Shown: positions 26,163-37,607, numbered from the stretch's first letter. The stretch is DNA of 64,000 nucleotides from Cytophagales bacterium (GCA_013298125.1 JAAFJP010000002.1:124001-188000), one strand, 5' to 3'. Made by a program: numbers and translations. Notes: a model not told the origin generated them from the sequence alone.

Positions 26163-27368
26163 ATGAACAACAACCGATTTTTATTAATTCTGATTCTTGG
26201 TTTACTTTCAGCCATTGGTCCATTTTCTATTGACACCTACTTATCGGGCTTTCCCACGATTGCGGCAGATTTGGGCGTAACAGTTGATAAAGTTTCGTAC
26301 TCATTATCCAGTTTTTTTATTGGTATTTCGTTGGGACAATTAATCTATGGACCTTTATTAGACCGTTTTGGGCGTAAAAAACCGTTAATGATTGGCTTAG
26401 TGATTTATGTGATAGCTTCTTTGGGGTGTGCAGTTTCACACTCAATCGAGATGCTCATTGCCTTTCGATTTTTACAGGCTCTGGGCGGTTGTGTAGGTAT
26501 GGTTGCTCCACGGGCGATTGTGCGAGACGTTTTCCCTGTCAATGAAAGTGCCAAGGTTTTTTCTACCTTGATTCTTATTTTGGGCGTTTCGCCAATTATT
26601 GCCCCAACCGTTGGCAGTTATTTAATCACAACTTTGGGTTGGCAATCCGTTTTTTGGGTACAATCTTTTATGGGCTTTTTGTTATTGATGGCGGTACTAT
26701 TCTTTTTGAAAGAAAGTAAACAACCAGACCCTACTTTTTCGCTTAAACCCTCCCCTATCATTGCCAGTTTTTTAGGTGTTTTCAAAACTCCTCAGTTTCT
26801 GATTTATACTCTCGCAGCATCGTTGGTTTCGGCGGGCGTGTATGCCTATCTGTCGGGTTCACCGTTTGTGTTTATGAAGATTTTTAACGTTACTGAACAA
26901 CAATACGGTTGGATTTTTGGGCTTTTGGCGGCAGGATTAATCATGAGTAGTCAAGTGAATAATTTGATGTTGAATAAATTTAGTAGCGAACGAATCATCA
27001 AAACCATTTTGCGGCTACAAACCGTCATTGGCTTAATTTTATGTACATTAAGCCTAACGGGCTGGCTCAATTTATACAATGCTATTGGACTAATATTTCT
27101 ATTTTTATGTTGTCAAGGATTCAGCTTTCCGAATGCCTCCGCCCTTTCGATGGCACCCTTCAAAAAAGAGGCAGGTACGGCTTCGGCACTCATGGGGGCG
27201 TTTCAGATGGGTTTTGGGTCATTGGCAGCCGCTTTGGTGGGTATTTTTAGTAATGGTACGAGTTTACCCATGACAGCCGTAATGGCGGGTTGTGCGGTAT
27301 TGGGATTGGTTACTTTGTTGGTGGGCTTGTCGAGGTTGGGAAATAGTAAGCAAGTAGAGCAATTATAA
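26163..27368 (+). CDS. Bcr/CflA-family multidrug efflux MFS transporter
   Basis: 401 residues with 12 hydrophobic segments. GPFSIDTYLSGFPTIAADLGV in the first helix and its loop, LIYGPLLDRFGRKKPLM (MFS motif A), RFLQALGGCVGMVAPRAIVRD, and LILGVSPIIAPTVGSYL (motif C-like, antiporter) together identify the DHA1 Bcr/CflA group. It should expel small drugs or metabolites by proton antiport. It directly follows an aldo/keto reductase (three-base gap) and precedes an FAD monooxygenase and an SDR in the same direction, suggesting a detoxification or secondary-metabolite cassette. Confidence 0.93.
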   Translation: MNNNRFLLILILGLLSAIGPFSIDTYLSGFPTIAADLGVTVDKVSYSLSSFFIGISLGQLIYGPLLDRFGRKKPLMIGLVIYVIASLGCAVSHSIEMLIAFRFLQALGGCVGMVAPRAIVRDVFPVNESAKVFSTLILILGVSPIIAPTVGSYLITTLGWQSVFWVQSFMGFLLLMAVLFFLKESKQPDPTFSLKPSPIIASFLGVFKTPQFLIYTLAASLVSAGVYAYLSGSPFVFMKIFNVTEQQYGWIFGLLAAGLIMSSQVNNLMLNKFSSERIIKTILRLQTVIGLILCTLSLTGWLNLYNAIGLIFLFLCCQGFSFPNASALSMAPFKKEAGTASALMGAFQMGFGSLAAALVGIFSNGTSLPMTAVMAGCAVLGLVTLLVGLSRLGNSKQVEQL

Positions 27369-27453
27369 AACCTTAAACCCTAAAAAAGGTTAGCATAAAT
27401 AATGGCTTTATGTGTTTACTATTTTCAGTAACTAATAATTATTCAATCACTAA

Positions 27454-28659
27454 ATGAATCAAAGAAAAATCCTTATTTCGGGTGCAAGTATTGCGGGACC
27501 GACGCTCGCTTTTTGGCTAAATCGCTTTGGATTTACTACCACAATCGTTGAACGTGCTGACTCTCTCAGACTTGGCGGGCAGAATATTGACGTTAAAGGT
27601 GCTGCCCAAAAAATAGCCCAACTCATGGGCATTGAAGATGAAATCAGAGCGGCTGATACGGGTGAATTAGGCGTTCGTTTTGTAGATAAAAATGAAATTA
27701 CTAAGGCAGAATTACCAAAGGGAGAATCAGAAATTGGTACAAGTGAATTAGAAATTCTGAGAGGTGACCTTGCACAAATATTATATAATCATACCAAAGA
27801 TGATGTTGAATATCTATTTGGCAATCAAATAGTTAGATTAAAAGAATTTGAAAATGGCGTAAAAGTTTCGTTTCAAAATGGTGAGGAACGAGATTTTGAT
27901 TTAGTAATTTGTGCTGATGGGATTCGCTCTCGGACACGCTCTTTGATATTTGGAGATGAGCCTGTCGTTCGTTTTTTGAATTTGTATGTTTCTTATTTTA
28001 CCATCCCCAAAACACCTTCTGATAGTCGTTGGGCTCGTTGGTATAATGCCACAGGTTCGAGGGTAATTTTTATCCGACCCGATAATGTAGGCACTGCCAG
28101 AGCATCCTTTTCTTTCTTATCCGAACCAAAAGGATATGAACTATTAAGTTTAGCGGAGCAAAAAGAAATTTTAAGACAAAAATTTGCGGATGCAGGCTGG
28201 GAAGCCACACGGATTTTGGCAGCATTGGATAATGATACTGAAATATATTTTGATGGTATCAGTCAGGTAATTGCTCCAAATTGGTCAAAAGGTCGCTGTG
28301 CCATGACGGGCGATGCCGCTTTTTGTCCTTCGCCCCTGAGTGGTATGGGAGCAAGCCTTTCGATGGTGGGTGCGTACATTCTTGCGGGTGAACTTTCGAG
28401 ACATTCAGATTATAAACAAGCATTTGCAGCCTACGAAAAACTCCTTCGACCTTATGTGAATGAGATACAGAAACTTCCACCAGGCGTACCACATTTAGCA
28501 CACCCCAAATCACAGTTAGGCATTTCAATATTCAATACTGTTATCAATATTATTTCGAGTAAGATGGTAAGAAAAATAGCTTCTCTCTTTGCCAATAAAA
28601 ATAAATCTTCAACCGATGATAGTATTGTTTTGCCTGAATATTGGAAGGAAGTAATTTAA
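27454..28659 (+). CDS. FAD-dependent monooxygenase
   Basis: 401 residues. FAD-binding GASIAGPTLAFWLNRFGF at the start, the central DG motif LVICADGIRSRTRS, and the GD motif MTGDAAFCPSPLSGMGASLS near residue 285 classify it as a group A aromatic hydroxylase/TetX-like flavoprotein. Substrate unknown; relatives hydroxylate phenols or inactivate tetracyclines. It is followed after 15 bases by an SDR gene in the same direction; the preceding efflux gene is 85 bases upstream. Confidence 0.92.
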   Translation: MNQRKILISGASIAGPTLAFWLNRFGFTTTIVERADSLRLGGQNIDVKGAAQKIAQLMGIEDEIRAADTGELGVRFVDKNEITKAELPKGESEIGTSELEILRGDLAQILYNHTKDDVEYLFGNQIVRLKEFENGVKVSFQNGEERDFDLVICADGIRSRTRSLIFGDEPVVRFLNLYVSYFTIPKTPSDSRWARWYNATGSRVIFIRPDNVGTARASFSFLSEPKGYELLSLAEQKEILRQKFADAGWEATRILAALDNDTEIYFDGISQVIAPNWSKGRCAMTGDAAFCPSPLSGMGASLSMVGAYILAGELSRHSDYKQAFAAYEKLLRPYVNEIQKLPPGVPHLAHPKSQLGISIFNTVINIISSKMVRKIASLFANKNKSSTDDSIVLPEYWKEVI

Positions 28660-28674
28660 CACTGGAATCAAAAA

Positions 28675-29448
28675 ATGCAAACTAATACATCAACAAAAAT
28701 TGCCATCATCACAGGCGGAGCGAAAGGAATTGGCTTAGGAATTGCCCAAAGATTTCACCAAGAAAATTATGAAGTCATTATCTTAGACCGTGATAAAATA
28801 GCCTTGCAAGAATGTGAAGCACAATTAAAAGATAAAAACCAATATTCGTTTTTTCTTTGTGATGTATCTAATTATCAGCAAGTTACAGATACTTTCAATG
28901 AAATAATTGTTCGTTTTGGACGAATTGATGCCCTTATTAATAATGCGGGTGTTGCTGTGTTTAAGCAAGTGGAAGAGGTAACTTTTCAAGATTGGAGTAA
29001 TGTCATGGCAACTAATTTGAATGGACCTTTCCTTTGTAGCCAAGCGGCTTTCCCAGCATTATTATTAGCCCAAGGAAGTATTGTGAACATCGCCAGTATT
29101 TCGGGTGTGCGAGCCAGCACATTACGAGTAGCGTATGGCACAAGCAAAGCCGCATTGATGCACCTAACCAAACAACTTGCCGTAGAATATGGAAACCAAG
29201 GCGTGCGAGTAAACGCCGTGGCCCCTGGACCCGTTGAAACCGACATGGCAAAATTGGTACATTCTGCCGATATTAGAACTTCTTACAAAGATGCCATTCC
29301 CTTAGCTCGATACGGTTCGATAGAGGAAATCGCCAATGCGGTGTACTTTCTGTGTAGTCCCCAAGCCAGTTTTATCAATGGACAAATCATTGCTGTTGAT
29401 GGCGGATTTGATGCGGCTGGGGTTGGTTTACCGAGTTTGAGGGAATGA
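28675..29448 (+). CDS. SDR-family oxidoreductase
   Basis: A classical short-chain dehydrogenase of 257 residues with TGGAKGIGLG (cofactor-binding G-x3-G-x-G), NNAGVAVF, the catalytic serine in NIASISG, YGTSKAAL (Y-x3-K) and a C-terminal substrate loop ending in AVDGGFDAAGVG. The AVDGG ending is typical of 3-oxoacyl-ACP-reductase-like and sugar dehydrogenases. It is transcribed after the FAD monooxygenase and probably acts on the same substrate, which is unknown. Confidence 0.92.
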   Translation: MQTNTSTKIAIITGGAKGIGLGIAQRFHQENYEVIILDRDKIALQECEAQLKDKNQYSFFLCDVSNYQQVTDTFNEIIVRFGRIDALINNAGVAVFKQVEEVTFQDWSNVMATNLNGPFLCSQAAFPALLLAQGSIVNIASISGVRASTLRVAYGTSKAALMHLTKQLAVEYGNQGVRVNAVAPGPVETDMAKLVHSADIRTSYKDAIPLARYGSIEEIANAVYFLCSPQASFINGQIIAVDGGFDAAGVGLPSLRE

Positions 29449-29533
29449 CAAAATAACTGTAATTTATTGATAATCAAATATTTACAAATCTAATTCTTAC
29501 ACTCATTTGGTATAAAACTCATCATTATTTGCC

Positions 29534-30247
29534 TTAGCTCCTAAACCGATACAAATAAGGTGCTTTATTAGCCGCACCCGTAAATTTCTTTTCGAGGCGT
29601 TCTAAAACCCCTGAATCTAACATTTTCTTTTGAAAATTATTCATGGCAAATGGTTTGGCATAAACGGCTTCATAAAGCTCTTGAATTTCTTTCATCGTGA
29701 AAGTTTCGGGCAATAGTTTGAAGCCTATCAACTTTTGGTCGAGGTGTTGGCGGAGCGTTTCGAGTCCACATTGTAATATTTCGTTGTGGTCGTGTATCAT
29801 TTCGGGTATTTCGTTGATACTTCGCCATTCTAAATAGTCATCTAATTGACCATTTTGTGGATTTACTTTCCGAATATCTACTAAGGCATAATAGCCGATA
29901 CATACAAATCTGGAAGTCATCCAATTGGCATTTTCTTCACCAAATGTCTGTTCCAATTCTGATTTTAAATTTTCTCGAATATTGCTTCCTATAATGCGAT
30001 TTTCAGCTCCAAAAACCTTAAATTGTTCTAAAAAAATATTTTCTAAGTCAGTCCTTTCTTTCAAAATTCTGCTCGCAGCGGCATCTATGCTTTCTGTTTT
30101 TCTGATATACCCCCCTGGCAAAACCCAACTGCCTTGCCCTAATTTGTGCTTAGAAATCAAGACTTTCAAGGTTTTTGCTTCATACCCAAAAATCACACAA
30201 TCAATAGAAAGGTGAGGAATATAATTTTCAATGTCCAATTGCGTCAT
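29534..30247 (-). CDS. Nudix-type transcriptional regulator (NrtR/AraR-like)
   Basis: 237 residues: an N-terminal Nudix fold (IDCVIFGYEAKTLKVLIS, then WVLPGGYIRKTESIDAAASRIL) joined to a C-terminal winged helix (FTMKEIQELYEAVYAKPFAMNNFQKKML). In the Nudix box G-x5-E-x7-R-E-U-x-E-E the two last acidic residues are changed (RILKERTDL), so hydrolase activity is probably lost; this matches regulators that sense ADP-ribose or sugar ligands. It is divergent from a sugar-related operon beginning at 30417, its likely target. I start at 30247 because TAATTTTG lies 17 bases upstream; the longer frame to 30304 would run through that promoter. Confidence 0.87.
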   Translation of the reverse strand: MTQLDIENYIPHLSIDCVIFGYEAKTLKVLISKHKLGQGSWVLPGGYIRKTESIDAAASRILKERTDLENIFLEQFKVFGAENRIIGSNIRENLKSELEQTFGEENANWMTSRFVCIGYYALVDIRKVNPQNGQLDDYLEWRSINEIPEMIHDHNEILQCGLETLRQHLDQKLIGFKLLPETFTMKEIQELYEAVYAKPFAMNNFQKKMLDSGVLERLEKKFTGAANKAPYLYRFRS

Positions 30248-30264
30248 TTTTATTTGCTTTTCGT

Positions 30265-30272
30265 CAAAATTA
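30265..30272 (-). promoter_or_regulatory. -7 promoter element for the Nudix regulator
   Basis: Minus-strand TAATTTTG, 17 bases before the ATG at 30247. Confidence 0.5.
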
Positions 30273-30376
30273 ATTGCAAAAATAGGTTTTAATGTCCGTT
30301 TCAAAAAATATGATTTTATTTAGCAAAAATAATATTAAATTTATTATCTTTTTTATAGAAAATAAAAATTAATATT

Positions 30377-30384
30377 TACCTTTG
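30377..30384 (+). promoter_or_regulatory. -7 promoter element for the 30417 operon
   Basis: TACCTTTG fits TAnnTTTG and is 33 bases before the ATG; the 112-base divergent gap with the Nudix regulator should also hold its operator. Confidence 0.55.
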
Positions 30385-30416
30385 GTCTATAAATTTTAAT
30401 TTTATTCTTAAAAATA

Positions 30417-31718
30417 ATGAAAACTCGATTTTCAATCTTTATCGTTTTAATAATTTTGCAAGGCAAAATTTATGGGCAAAATGATTCGCTTACCATTATC
30501 CGATTATTAGAAAAAGAAGGCATCGCATGGCGTAAAGGTGATGTAAAGGCTTTTACCGAATGTTGGGCTACACGCCCCAAGGGCAAGATTTTCAATTCAT
30601 CTGCTGACGGTGTGAGTAGAGCTATTCCTACATCATTTATGCAAAATCCACCTGTCAATATTATAGGTAGTGGCGGCTTTTCGATTCACTCAAATCATGA
30701 TATGAGTATCGGTGGCAATACCGCTTGGGTAGCTCACGATGAGGTTTCTATAAATAAAGAAGGCAAAGAAACGCTTTCTCGTGAGATTCAGTTATTAGAA
30801 AAAATATCAGGTCAGTGGAAATTAGTAGGGCGTTCTGCACAATTTTATAACCCCGAAAAACCCAAAACTGACACTACCAGCTATATACAAACGGTGGACA
30901 TTACAACAGGCAGAATTGAAACAGTTTTAGTAACCAATAAGCACTTTGAAGCCCCAAACTGGCACCCCAACAACTATTTGATTTTGAATAGTTACGGAAA
31001 ACTTTATACAATTGATGTGGCTACAAAAAAAATGAGCTTGCTCAATACTGGTTTTGCCACTTCAAATAACAACGACCACGGCATTTCGCCCGACAAAAAA
31101 TGGTTGGCAATTAGCAATGTAGCACACACAGATACTTCTAAAAAACGTTACAAATCAGCCATTTATGTGCTTCCGATTGAGGGTGGCGAGCCAAGAAGAA
31201 TCACCTCAGAAGTAATGTCTTTTTGGCATGGTTGGAGTGCCGATGGCAAAACCTTAGCCTATTGTGGCGAGCGAAATGGCAATTATGATATTTATTCGAT
31301 TGGGGTAAATGGGGGCATCGAAAAACGCCTAACCACAACCGAAGGCTTAGACGATGGACCAGATTATTCGCCCGATGGTAAGTATATTTATTTCAATTCG
31401 TATCGCTCTGGACGTATGCAAATTTGGCGAATGAATGCCGATGGCTCAAACCCCGAACAACTCACAACCGATGAAAATTCAAATTGGTTTGCCCACCCTT
31501 CGCCCGATGGGAAATGGATTGCTTATATTTCTTATCAATCAGATGAAAAGCAAGCACATTTATTCGGAAAACAAGTAAAACTTCGCCTAATGAATCTTAC
31601 AACCAAAGAAATAAAAGATTTAACCCCTGTTTTCTTTGGTGGACAAGGAACTATCAATGTACCTTCATGGAGTGCAGATAGTAAGAAAATTGCCTTTGTG
31701 AGTTATGCAATAAAGTAA
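30417..31718 (+). CDS. Exported NTF2-like/TolB-type propeller fusion protein
   Basis: 433 residues. A signal peptide (MKTRFSIFIVLIILQGKIYG) is followed by an NTF2-like domain (about 20-150: IAWRKGDVKAFTECWATRP, NTAWVAHDEV, GQWKLVGRSAQFYNP), then four or five PD40/TolB-type propeller blades, recognisable from repeats such as WSADGKTLAY, YSPDGKYIYF, RMNADGSNPEQLT and PSPDGKWIAY. Propellers of this type bind or hydrolyse sugars, for instance oligogalacturonate lyase-like proteins. It heads an operon with an oxidoreductase and an isomerase, so a periplasmic sugar-derivative role is likely. Confidence 0.8.
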   Translation: MKTRFSIFIVLIILQGKIYGQNDSLTIIRLLEKEGIAWRKGDVKAFTECWATRPKGKIFNSSADGVSRAIPTSFMQNPPVNIIGSGGFSIHSNHDMSIGGNTAWVAHDEVSINKEGKETLSREIQLLEKISGQWKLVGRSAQFYNPEKPKTDTTSYIQTVDITTGRIETVLVTNKHFEAPNWHPNNYLILNSYGKLYTIDVATKKMSLLNTGFATSNNNDHGISPDKKWLAISNVAHTDTSKKRYKSAIYVLPIEGGEPRRITSEVMSFWHGWSADGKTLAYCGERNGNYDIYSIGVNGGIEKRLTTTEGLDDGPDYSPDGKYIYFNSYRSGRMQIWRMNADGSNPEQLTTDENSNWFAHPSPDGKWIAYISYQSDEKQAHLFGKQVKLRLMNLTTKEIKDLTPVFFGGQGTINVPSWSADSKKIAFVSYAIK

Positions 31719-31763
31719 TGTTCAATGAAATTTGAATTGAGATTTAATCAAACCCAAAATATT

Positions 31764-33161
31764 ATGCAAAACGACAGAAATTCAAGGAGAAGATTTTTAC
31801 AGCAAATAGGTGCTACCAGTTTTATAGCCGCCTCATCACCGTTTGCCTCCCTTGCGGCAAGTGCAAAAGCCGAAGAACGTATTTTACATTATGAAAAGAA
31901 AATTTCGGCAAATGATAAAGTCCGTATTGGCGTAATTGGCTACGGCGTACAAGGGCATTTTGATTTAGATACCGCCCTAAAAGTGCCAGGTGTCGAGTTG
32001 GCAGGCATTTGCGATTTATACACGGGCAGAATAGAAAACGCCAAAGAAAAATATGGCAAAGAGCTATTTACCACCACCAATTACAAAGATATTTTAGACA
32101 AACCCGACATTGATGCCGTACTAATTTGCACCACCGACGTTTGGCACGCACGCATCACGCTTGATGCTTTGGCAAAAGGCAAGCACGTGTATTGCGAAAA
32201 ACCAATGATTTATAAAATTAGCGAAGGTTATCCCGTCATGGAGGCAGCTAAAAAATCGGGTAAAGTATTGCAAGTGGGTAGCCAGAGGGTCAGTAGCATC
32301 GGCTATGCCAAAGCCAAAGAATTATTGGCATCAGGCGAAATCGGTAAATTGAACATGGTAAATGCCGTTTATGACCGCCAAAGTTCGATTGGTTCGTGGG
32401 AATATACCATTCCAAAAGATGCTGATGCCATGACTACCAATTGGGATAAATTTATAGAGGCTACACAAAAAATGAGCTTCGATGCTAAAAAATTCTTCTG
32501 GTGGCGAGCATTTAAAGAAGTAGGTACGGGTGTAGCTGGCGATTTGTTTATCCATTTGTTGAGTGGCTCGCATTTTATTACCAACTCAAAAGGACCTGAA
32601 AGTATTTATAGTACAGGGCAATTTAGTTACTGGAAAGATGGCCGCAACCTACCCGATGTGATGTCGGGTGTGATGCAATACCCCGATAGCCCTGAACACG
32701 CCGCCTATCAACTAACTTTGCAAGTGAATTTTATCAGCGGAACGGGTGGGCAAGAGGTGATTCGCTTGGTTGGTTCTGAGGGAATTATTGATGTAATTGG
32801 CAATAATATCACCGTAAAACATAGCCTAATGCCCGAAGCCCCAGGCTTTGGGGGTTATGATTCGCTGTTTACTTTTTCAAAAAGTATGCAAGATGATATG
32901 AGAAAAGACTACGAGGCAAAATGGACAGCCGAACAGCGAAAAAGACCAACCAAAGAAGACATAATTTTCAAAGCACCAGCAGGTTACAACGACCATTTAG
33001 ACCATTTTACAAATTTTTTCGATTCGATACGAACTGGAAAACAGGTAATTGAAGATGCCGAATTTGGTTTTAGAGCCACCGCCCCTGCACTGGCTTGTAA
33101 CGAAAGTTATTTCAAGAAAAAAATCATCCATTGGGATCCAATCAATTTGAAATTAAAATAA
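31764..33161 (+). CDS. Gfo/Idh/MocA-family oxidoreductase with Tat signal
   Basis: 465 residues. I start at 31764, where MQNDRNSRRRFLQQIGATSF gives a twin-arginine export signal; the open frame extends 13 residues further upstream. NAD(P)-binding domain IGVIGYGVQGHFDLD, then AICTTDVWHARITLDAL-like text (VLICTTDVWHARITLDAL in part) and HVYCEKPMI (the conserved E-K-P with catalytic lysine). The middle region includes WWRAFKEVGTGVAGDLFIHLLSG. Family enzymes oxidise or interconvert sugars; exported ones often bind NADP or NAD tightly. It is second in the operon of the propeller protein. Confidence 0.9.
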   Translation: MQNDRNSRRRFLQQIGATSFIAASSPFASLAASAKAEERILHYEKKISANDKVRIGVIGYGVQGHFDLDTALKVPGVELAGICDLYTGRIENAKEKYGKELFTTTNYKDILDKPDIDAVLICTTDVWHARITLDALAKGKHVYCEKPMIYKISEGYPVMEAAKKSGKVLQVGSQRVSSIGYAKAKELLASGEIGKLNMVNAVYDRQSSIGSWEYTIPKDADAMTTNWDKFIEATQKMSFDAKKFFWWRAFKEVGTGVAGDLFIHLLSGSHFITNSKGPESIYSTGQFSYWKDGRNLPDVMSGVMQYPDSPEHAAYQLTLQVNFISGTGGQEVIRLVGSEGIIDVIGNNITVKHSLMPEAPGFGGYDSLFTFSKSMQDDMRKDYEAKWTAEQRKRPTKEDIIFKAPAGYNDHLDHFTNFFDSIRTGKQVIEDAEFGFRATAPALACNESYFKKKIIHWDPINLKLK

Positions 33162-33234
33162 GGTAGAAATAAGTACGTTAAGTTGTTGGGTCAAATTAAA
33201 TTAACAGTTTCAAACAATTAATCAATTATTAAAG

Positions 33235-34110
33235 ATGAAAATCAATTTCTTTTTCAAAATCCTGATGGCAGTTCTATTGTTATCAGTGAATTCAAGTCTT
33301 TTTGCCCAAAAGAAATGGGGCGGAATGACTCTTTATACCGTCAGAAATGAGATGGGGAAAGACCCAAAAGCCACACTTAAAGAAGTGGCAGATTTGGGTT
33401 ATAAATACATTGAGGCAGTTGACTATAAAGACGGCAAGTTTTATGGTATGACTCCCGACGAATTCAAATCTTATACCAAAAGTTTAGGTATAAAACCCAT
33501 TTCAGTACACATGGGTAGCATGACCTTAGACAACGCCGATAAACTCATTGCTGATGTGAAAGCGGCTGGTTTTAAATACTTTATAGCCCCTGTTCCGCCA
33601 ATGGGAATGTTTAAATTTGACCCAAAAACAAGAACATTAGGGATGGAAGGCACGATGGAAAGATTGGCTGAAATTCTGAATACGGTAGCTCAAAAAGCAA
33701 CGGCGGCAGGTTTAGAATTTCTTTATCATAACCATGACTTTGAGTTTCAGAAAAATGCCGATGGGATAGTACCCATTGATTATTTATTAGAGAAATTAGA
33801 CCCCAAATATGTGAATTTTCAGATGGATTTATACTGGGTAACCAAAGCTGGTGCCGACCCAGTAGCTTACTTCCAAAAATACCCAAGACGTTTCAAAATT
33901 TGGCACGTAAAAGACATGGACGAGCAAGGGCGTTTTGCACCTGTGGGTAAAGGAAAAATTGATTTTGGTCGTATTCTGAAAAACAAAAAACTCTCTGGTA
34001 TGAAATATTATATCGTAGAGCAAGACCAAGTTTTTGACGGAATGACACCTATGGAAGCCGTGAAAGTAAGTAGAGAAGGATTAATGAAGTTTGGGTTTGA
34101 TAAGAAATAA
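33235..34110 (+). CDS. Exported sugar phosphate isomerase/epimerase-like protein
   Basis: 291 residues of the AP endonuclease-2/xylose isomerase-like TIM-barrel family. A signal peptide (ILMAVLLLSVNSSLFAQ, cleavage after FAQ) makes it periplasmic. Fold signatures seen: GGMTLYTVRNEMGKDPKATL, YKYIEAV, ISVHMGSM, LEFLYHNHDFEF and QMDLYWVTKAGADP (acidic metal ligands), then HVKDMDEQGRF. Third gene of the propeller/oxidoreductase operon; most likely processes the same sugar derivative. The intergenic gap to the preceding gene is 73 bases. Confidence 0.88.
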   Translation: MKINFFFKILMAVLLLSVNSSLFAQKKWGGMTLYTVRNEMGKDPKATLKEVADLGYKYIEAVDYKDGKFYGMTPDEFKSYTKSLGIKPISVHMGSMTLDNADKLIADVKAAGFKYFIAPVPPMGMFKFDPKTRTLGMEGTMERLAEILNTVAQKATAAGLEFLYHNHDFEFQKNADGIVPIDYLLEKLDPKYVNFQMDLYWVTKAGADPVAYFQKYPRRFKIWHVKDMDEQGRFAPVGKGKIDFGRILKNKKLSGMKYYIVEQDQVFDGMTPMEAVKVSREGLMKFGFDKK

Positions 34111-34203
34111 AACAAAAAAATGGCAGAGTTCGATTTAAGAATTTTGCCATTTTTTTTAATAAATATACCAATTAAACTCTTGAAAATCAATTGGTTAAAT
34201 TAC

Positions 34204-35972
<1,769 letters not shown>

Positions 35973-36126
35973 GGCTATCGATTATGATTTGAAAGCAAAT
36001 TTAGTTTTAAACTTCGTTGTTTGAATTTTATCAGTAAAAATGGTAGTAAAAAGAGTTGTTTTTATACATTAGAGATAACAGAAATTAAAGACCTTTGTCA
36101 ATCATTTAAACATAAATTAAATAAAA

Positions 36127-36579
36127 ATGAAAAATAAAATCATCATATTATTTTTGTTCCTTCTGAGTTCGCTCTCAACTTTCGCTCAATCCTCAAATGA
36201 AGAACAAACCGTTCTCCAACTTTCCAAAGACAAATGGCTATGGATGGCAGATAAAAACGTTGATAAACTCAAAGACCTATTCGATGCCAAAGCTAAGTTT
36301 GTTCACATGAGCGGTACATGGAAAACCGACGAAGAACTCGAAATCATCAAATCTGGAAGCATTTGGTACAAAGAAGCCAAAGTACAGGATTCTGCCGTAG
36401 AAATTTCTGGAAAAACCGCCATTGTTTGGAACAGAATAACATTAGTAGCAAATGTTAGAGGAAATGACGTAACAACGGAATTTACCGTTACCGAAGTCTA
36501 TCAGAAACAAAAGAAGAATTGGAAAATGTTGGCTTTGACATTTAGTAGTGTGCGAGACACGCATCAAATTAAGAAATAA
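36127..36579 (+). CDS. Exported NTF2-like protein (DUF4440 type)
   Basis: 150 residues. Signal peptide (IIILFLFLLSSLSTFAQ; cleavage after FAQ) then a cone-like NTF2 fold: KDKWLWMADKNVDKLKDLFD, FVHMSGTWKTDEELEIIKSG, AIVWNRITLVANVRG and VTEVYQKQKKNWKMLALTFS. Such proteins bind small molecules or act as isomerases or lyases; role unknown. Near-duplicate of the next gene (36604); divergent from the AraC regulator and upstream of the molybdenum hydroxylase genes. Confidence 0.8.
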   Translation: MKNKIIILFLFLLSSLSTFAQSSNEEQTVLQLSKDKWLWMADKNVDKLKDLFDAKAKFVHMSGTWKTDEELEIIKSGSIWYKEAKVQDSAVEISGKTAIVWNRITLVANVRGNDVTTEFTVTEVYQKQKKNWKMLALTFSSVRDTHQIKK

Positions 36580-36603
36580 CAGAACGTTTAAAACAAATAC
36601 AAA

Positions 36604-37041
36604 ATGAAAAAATCAATCTTTGGAGTCGTAACTTTTATCTTAATTTCAATGAATACTTTTGCTCAAAATACAGTCGAAGAAGAAATCAAAACTCTTTCAA
36701 AAAACAAATGGCAATGGATGGCTGATAAAGATGTCGATAAATTAGGCAAATTGTTTGATAGTCAAGCCATGTTTGTACACATGGGCGGCTCGTGGGGCAA
36801 AGAGCGTGAATTGGAGATTATCAAATCAGGATTTATCCATTACAAAAGAGCTGATATACATGAAGTTTTAAAACCAATTATTCTCGACAATACGGTTATT
36901 TTATTGAACAGAATTACGCTTTTGGCAGTTGTTGGTACGAATGAGGTGAGCAATCCATTCATGGTAACAGAAGTCTATGTTAAAGTGGGCAATGAATGGA
37001 AAATGGGTTCACTTTCATTTTCAAAACTTTTGACACCGTAA
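36604..37041 (+). CDS. Exported NTF2-like protein, tandem paralogue
   Basis: 145 residues, clearly homologous with the preceding gene: same signal-peptide layout (VVTFILISMNTFAQ), KNKWQWMADKDVDKLGKLFD, MFVHMGGSWGKERELEIIKSG, VILLNRITLLAVVG, VTEVYVKVGNEWKMGSLSFS. Together they arise by tandem duplication. They precede the iorA-like gene by 93 bases and might be cotranscribed with it, so they could bind its substrate; this is inference. Confidence 0.8.
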   Translation: MKKSIFGVVTFILISMNTFAQNTVEEEIKTLSKNKWQWMADKDVDKLGKLFDSQAMFVHMGGSWGKERELEIIKSGFIHYKRADIHEVLKPIILDNTVILLNRITLLAVVGTNEVSNPFMVTEVYVKVGNEWKMGSLSFSKLLTP

Positions 37042-37133
37042 CTATTTGATTTTCATAATAATTCATTTGAAAATCATTGCTTTTTATTATTTTTTTTATA
37101 TATTTTTGTAAAATTTTAAATACGAATAAAACT

Positions 37134-37589
37134 ATGGCAAAATATAATCTTAAAATAAACGGAAAAATTAGGAAGGTGGATATTGATCCATCTACGCCTA
37201 TGTTGTGGGTATTGCGTGACCACCTTGATATGCCAGGCACAAAATATGGCTGTGGCATGGCTCAATGTGGTGCTTGTACTGTCCATTTAGACGGTACAGC
37301 CGTTCGTTCTTGTTCATTGCCTGTTTCGGCAATCGGAAAAGGAGCAATCACGACCATTGAAGGTTTGTCTGAAAATGGTACGCATCCAGTACAAAAAGCA
37401 TGGATAGAGCATGACGTGGCACAATGTGGCTATTGTCAGTCGGGACAAATTATGAGTGCCGTTGCCTTATTGAAAGAAAATCCAAAACCAACGGATGCGG
37501 ATATTGATAATGCCATGAGTGGAAATATTTGTCGTTGTGGAACGTATTTGAGAATAAAAGAAGCGATAAAAACAGCCTCAAAAAACTAA
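37134..37589 (+). CDS. iorA: Molybdenum hydroxylase Fe-S subunit (isoquinoline 1-oxidoreductase alpha-like)
   Basis: 151 residues, two [2Fe-2S] clusters: plant-type cysteines C40, C45, C48 and C60 ([20 protein letters not shown] start) and the helical cluster C98, C101, C133, C135 ([21 protein letters not shown]). Carries electrons from the molybdopterin subunit. I start at [10 protein letters not shown] (37134) because the family begins there; the longer frame adds a hydrophobic stretch without sense. No FAD subunit is nearby, so this is the two-subunit IorAB-like arrangement with a different electron acceptor. Confidence 0.9.
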   Translation: MAKYNLKINGKIRKVDIDPSTPMLWVLRDHLDMPGTKYGCGMAQCGACTVHLDGTAVRSCSLPVSAIGKGAITTIEGLSENGTHPVQKAWIEHDVAQCGYCQSGQIMSAVALLKENPKPTDADIDNAMSGNICRCGTYLRIKEAIKTASKN

Positions 37590-37607
37590 CCTTAAATCTG
37601 AACGAAA

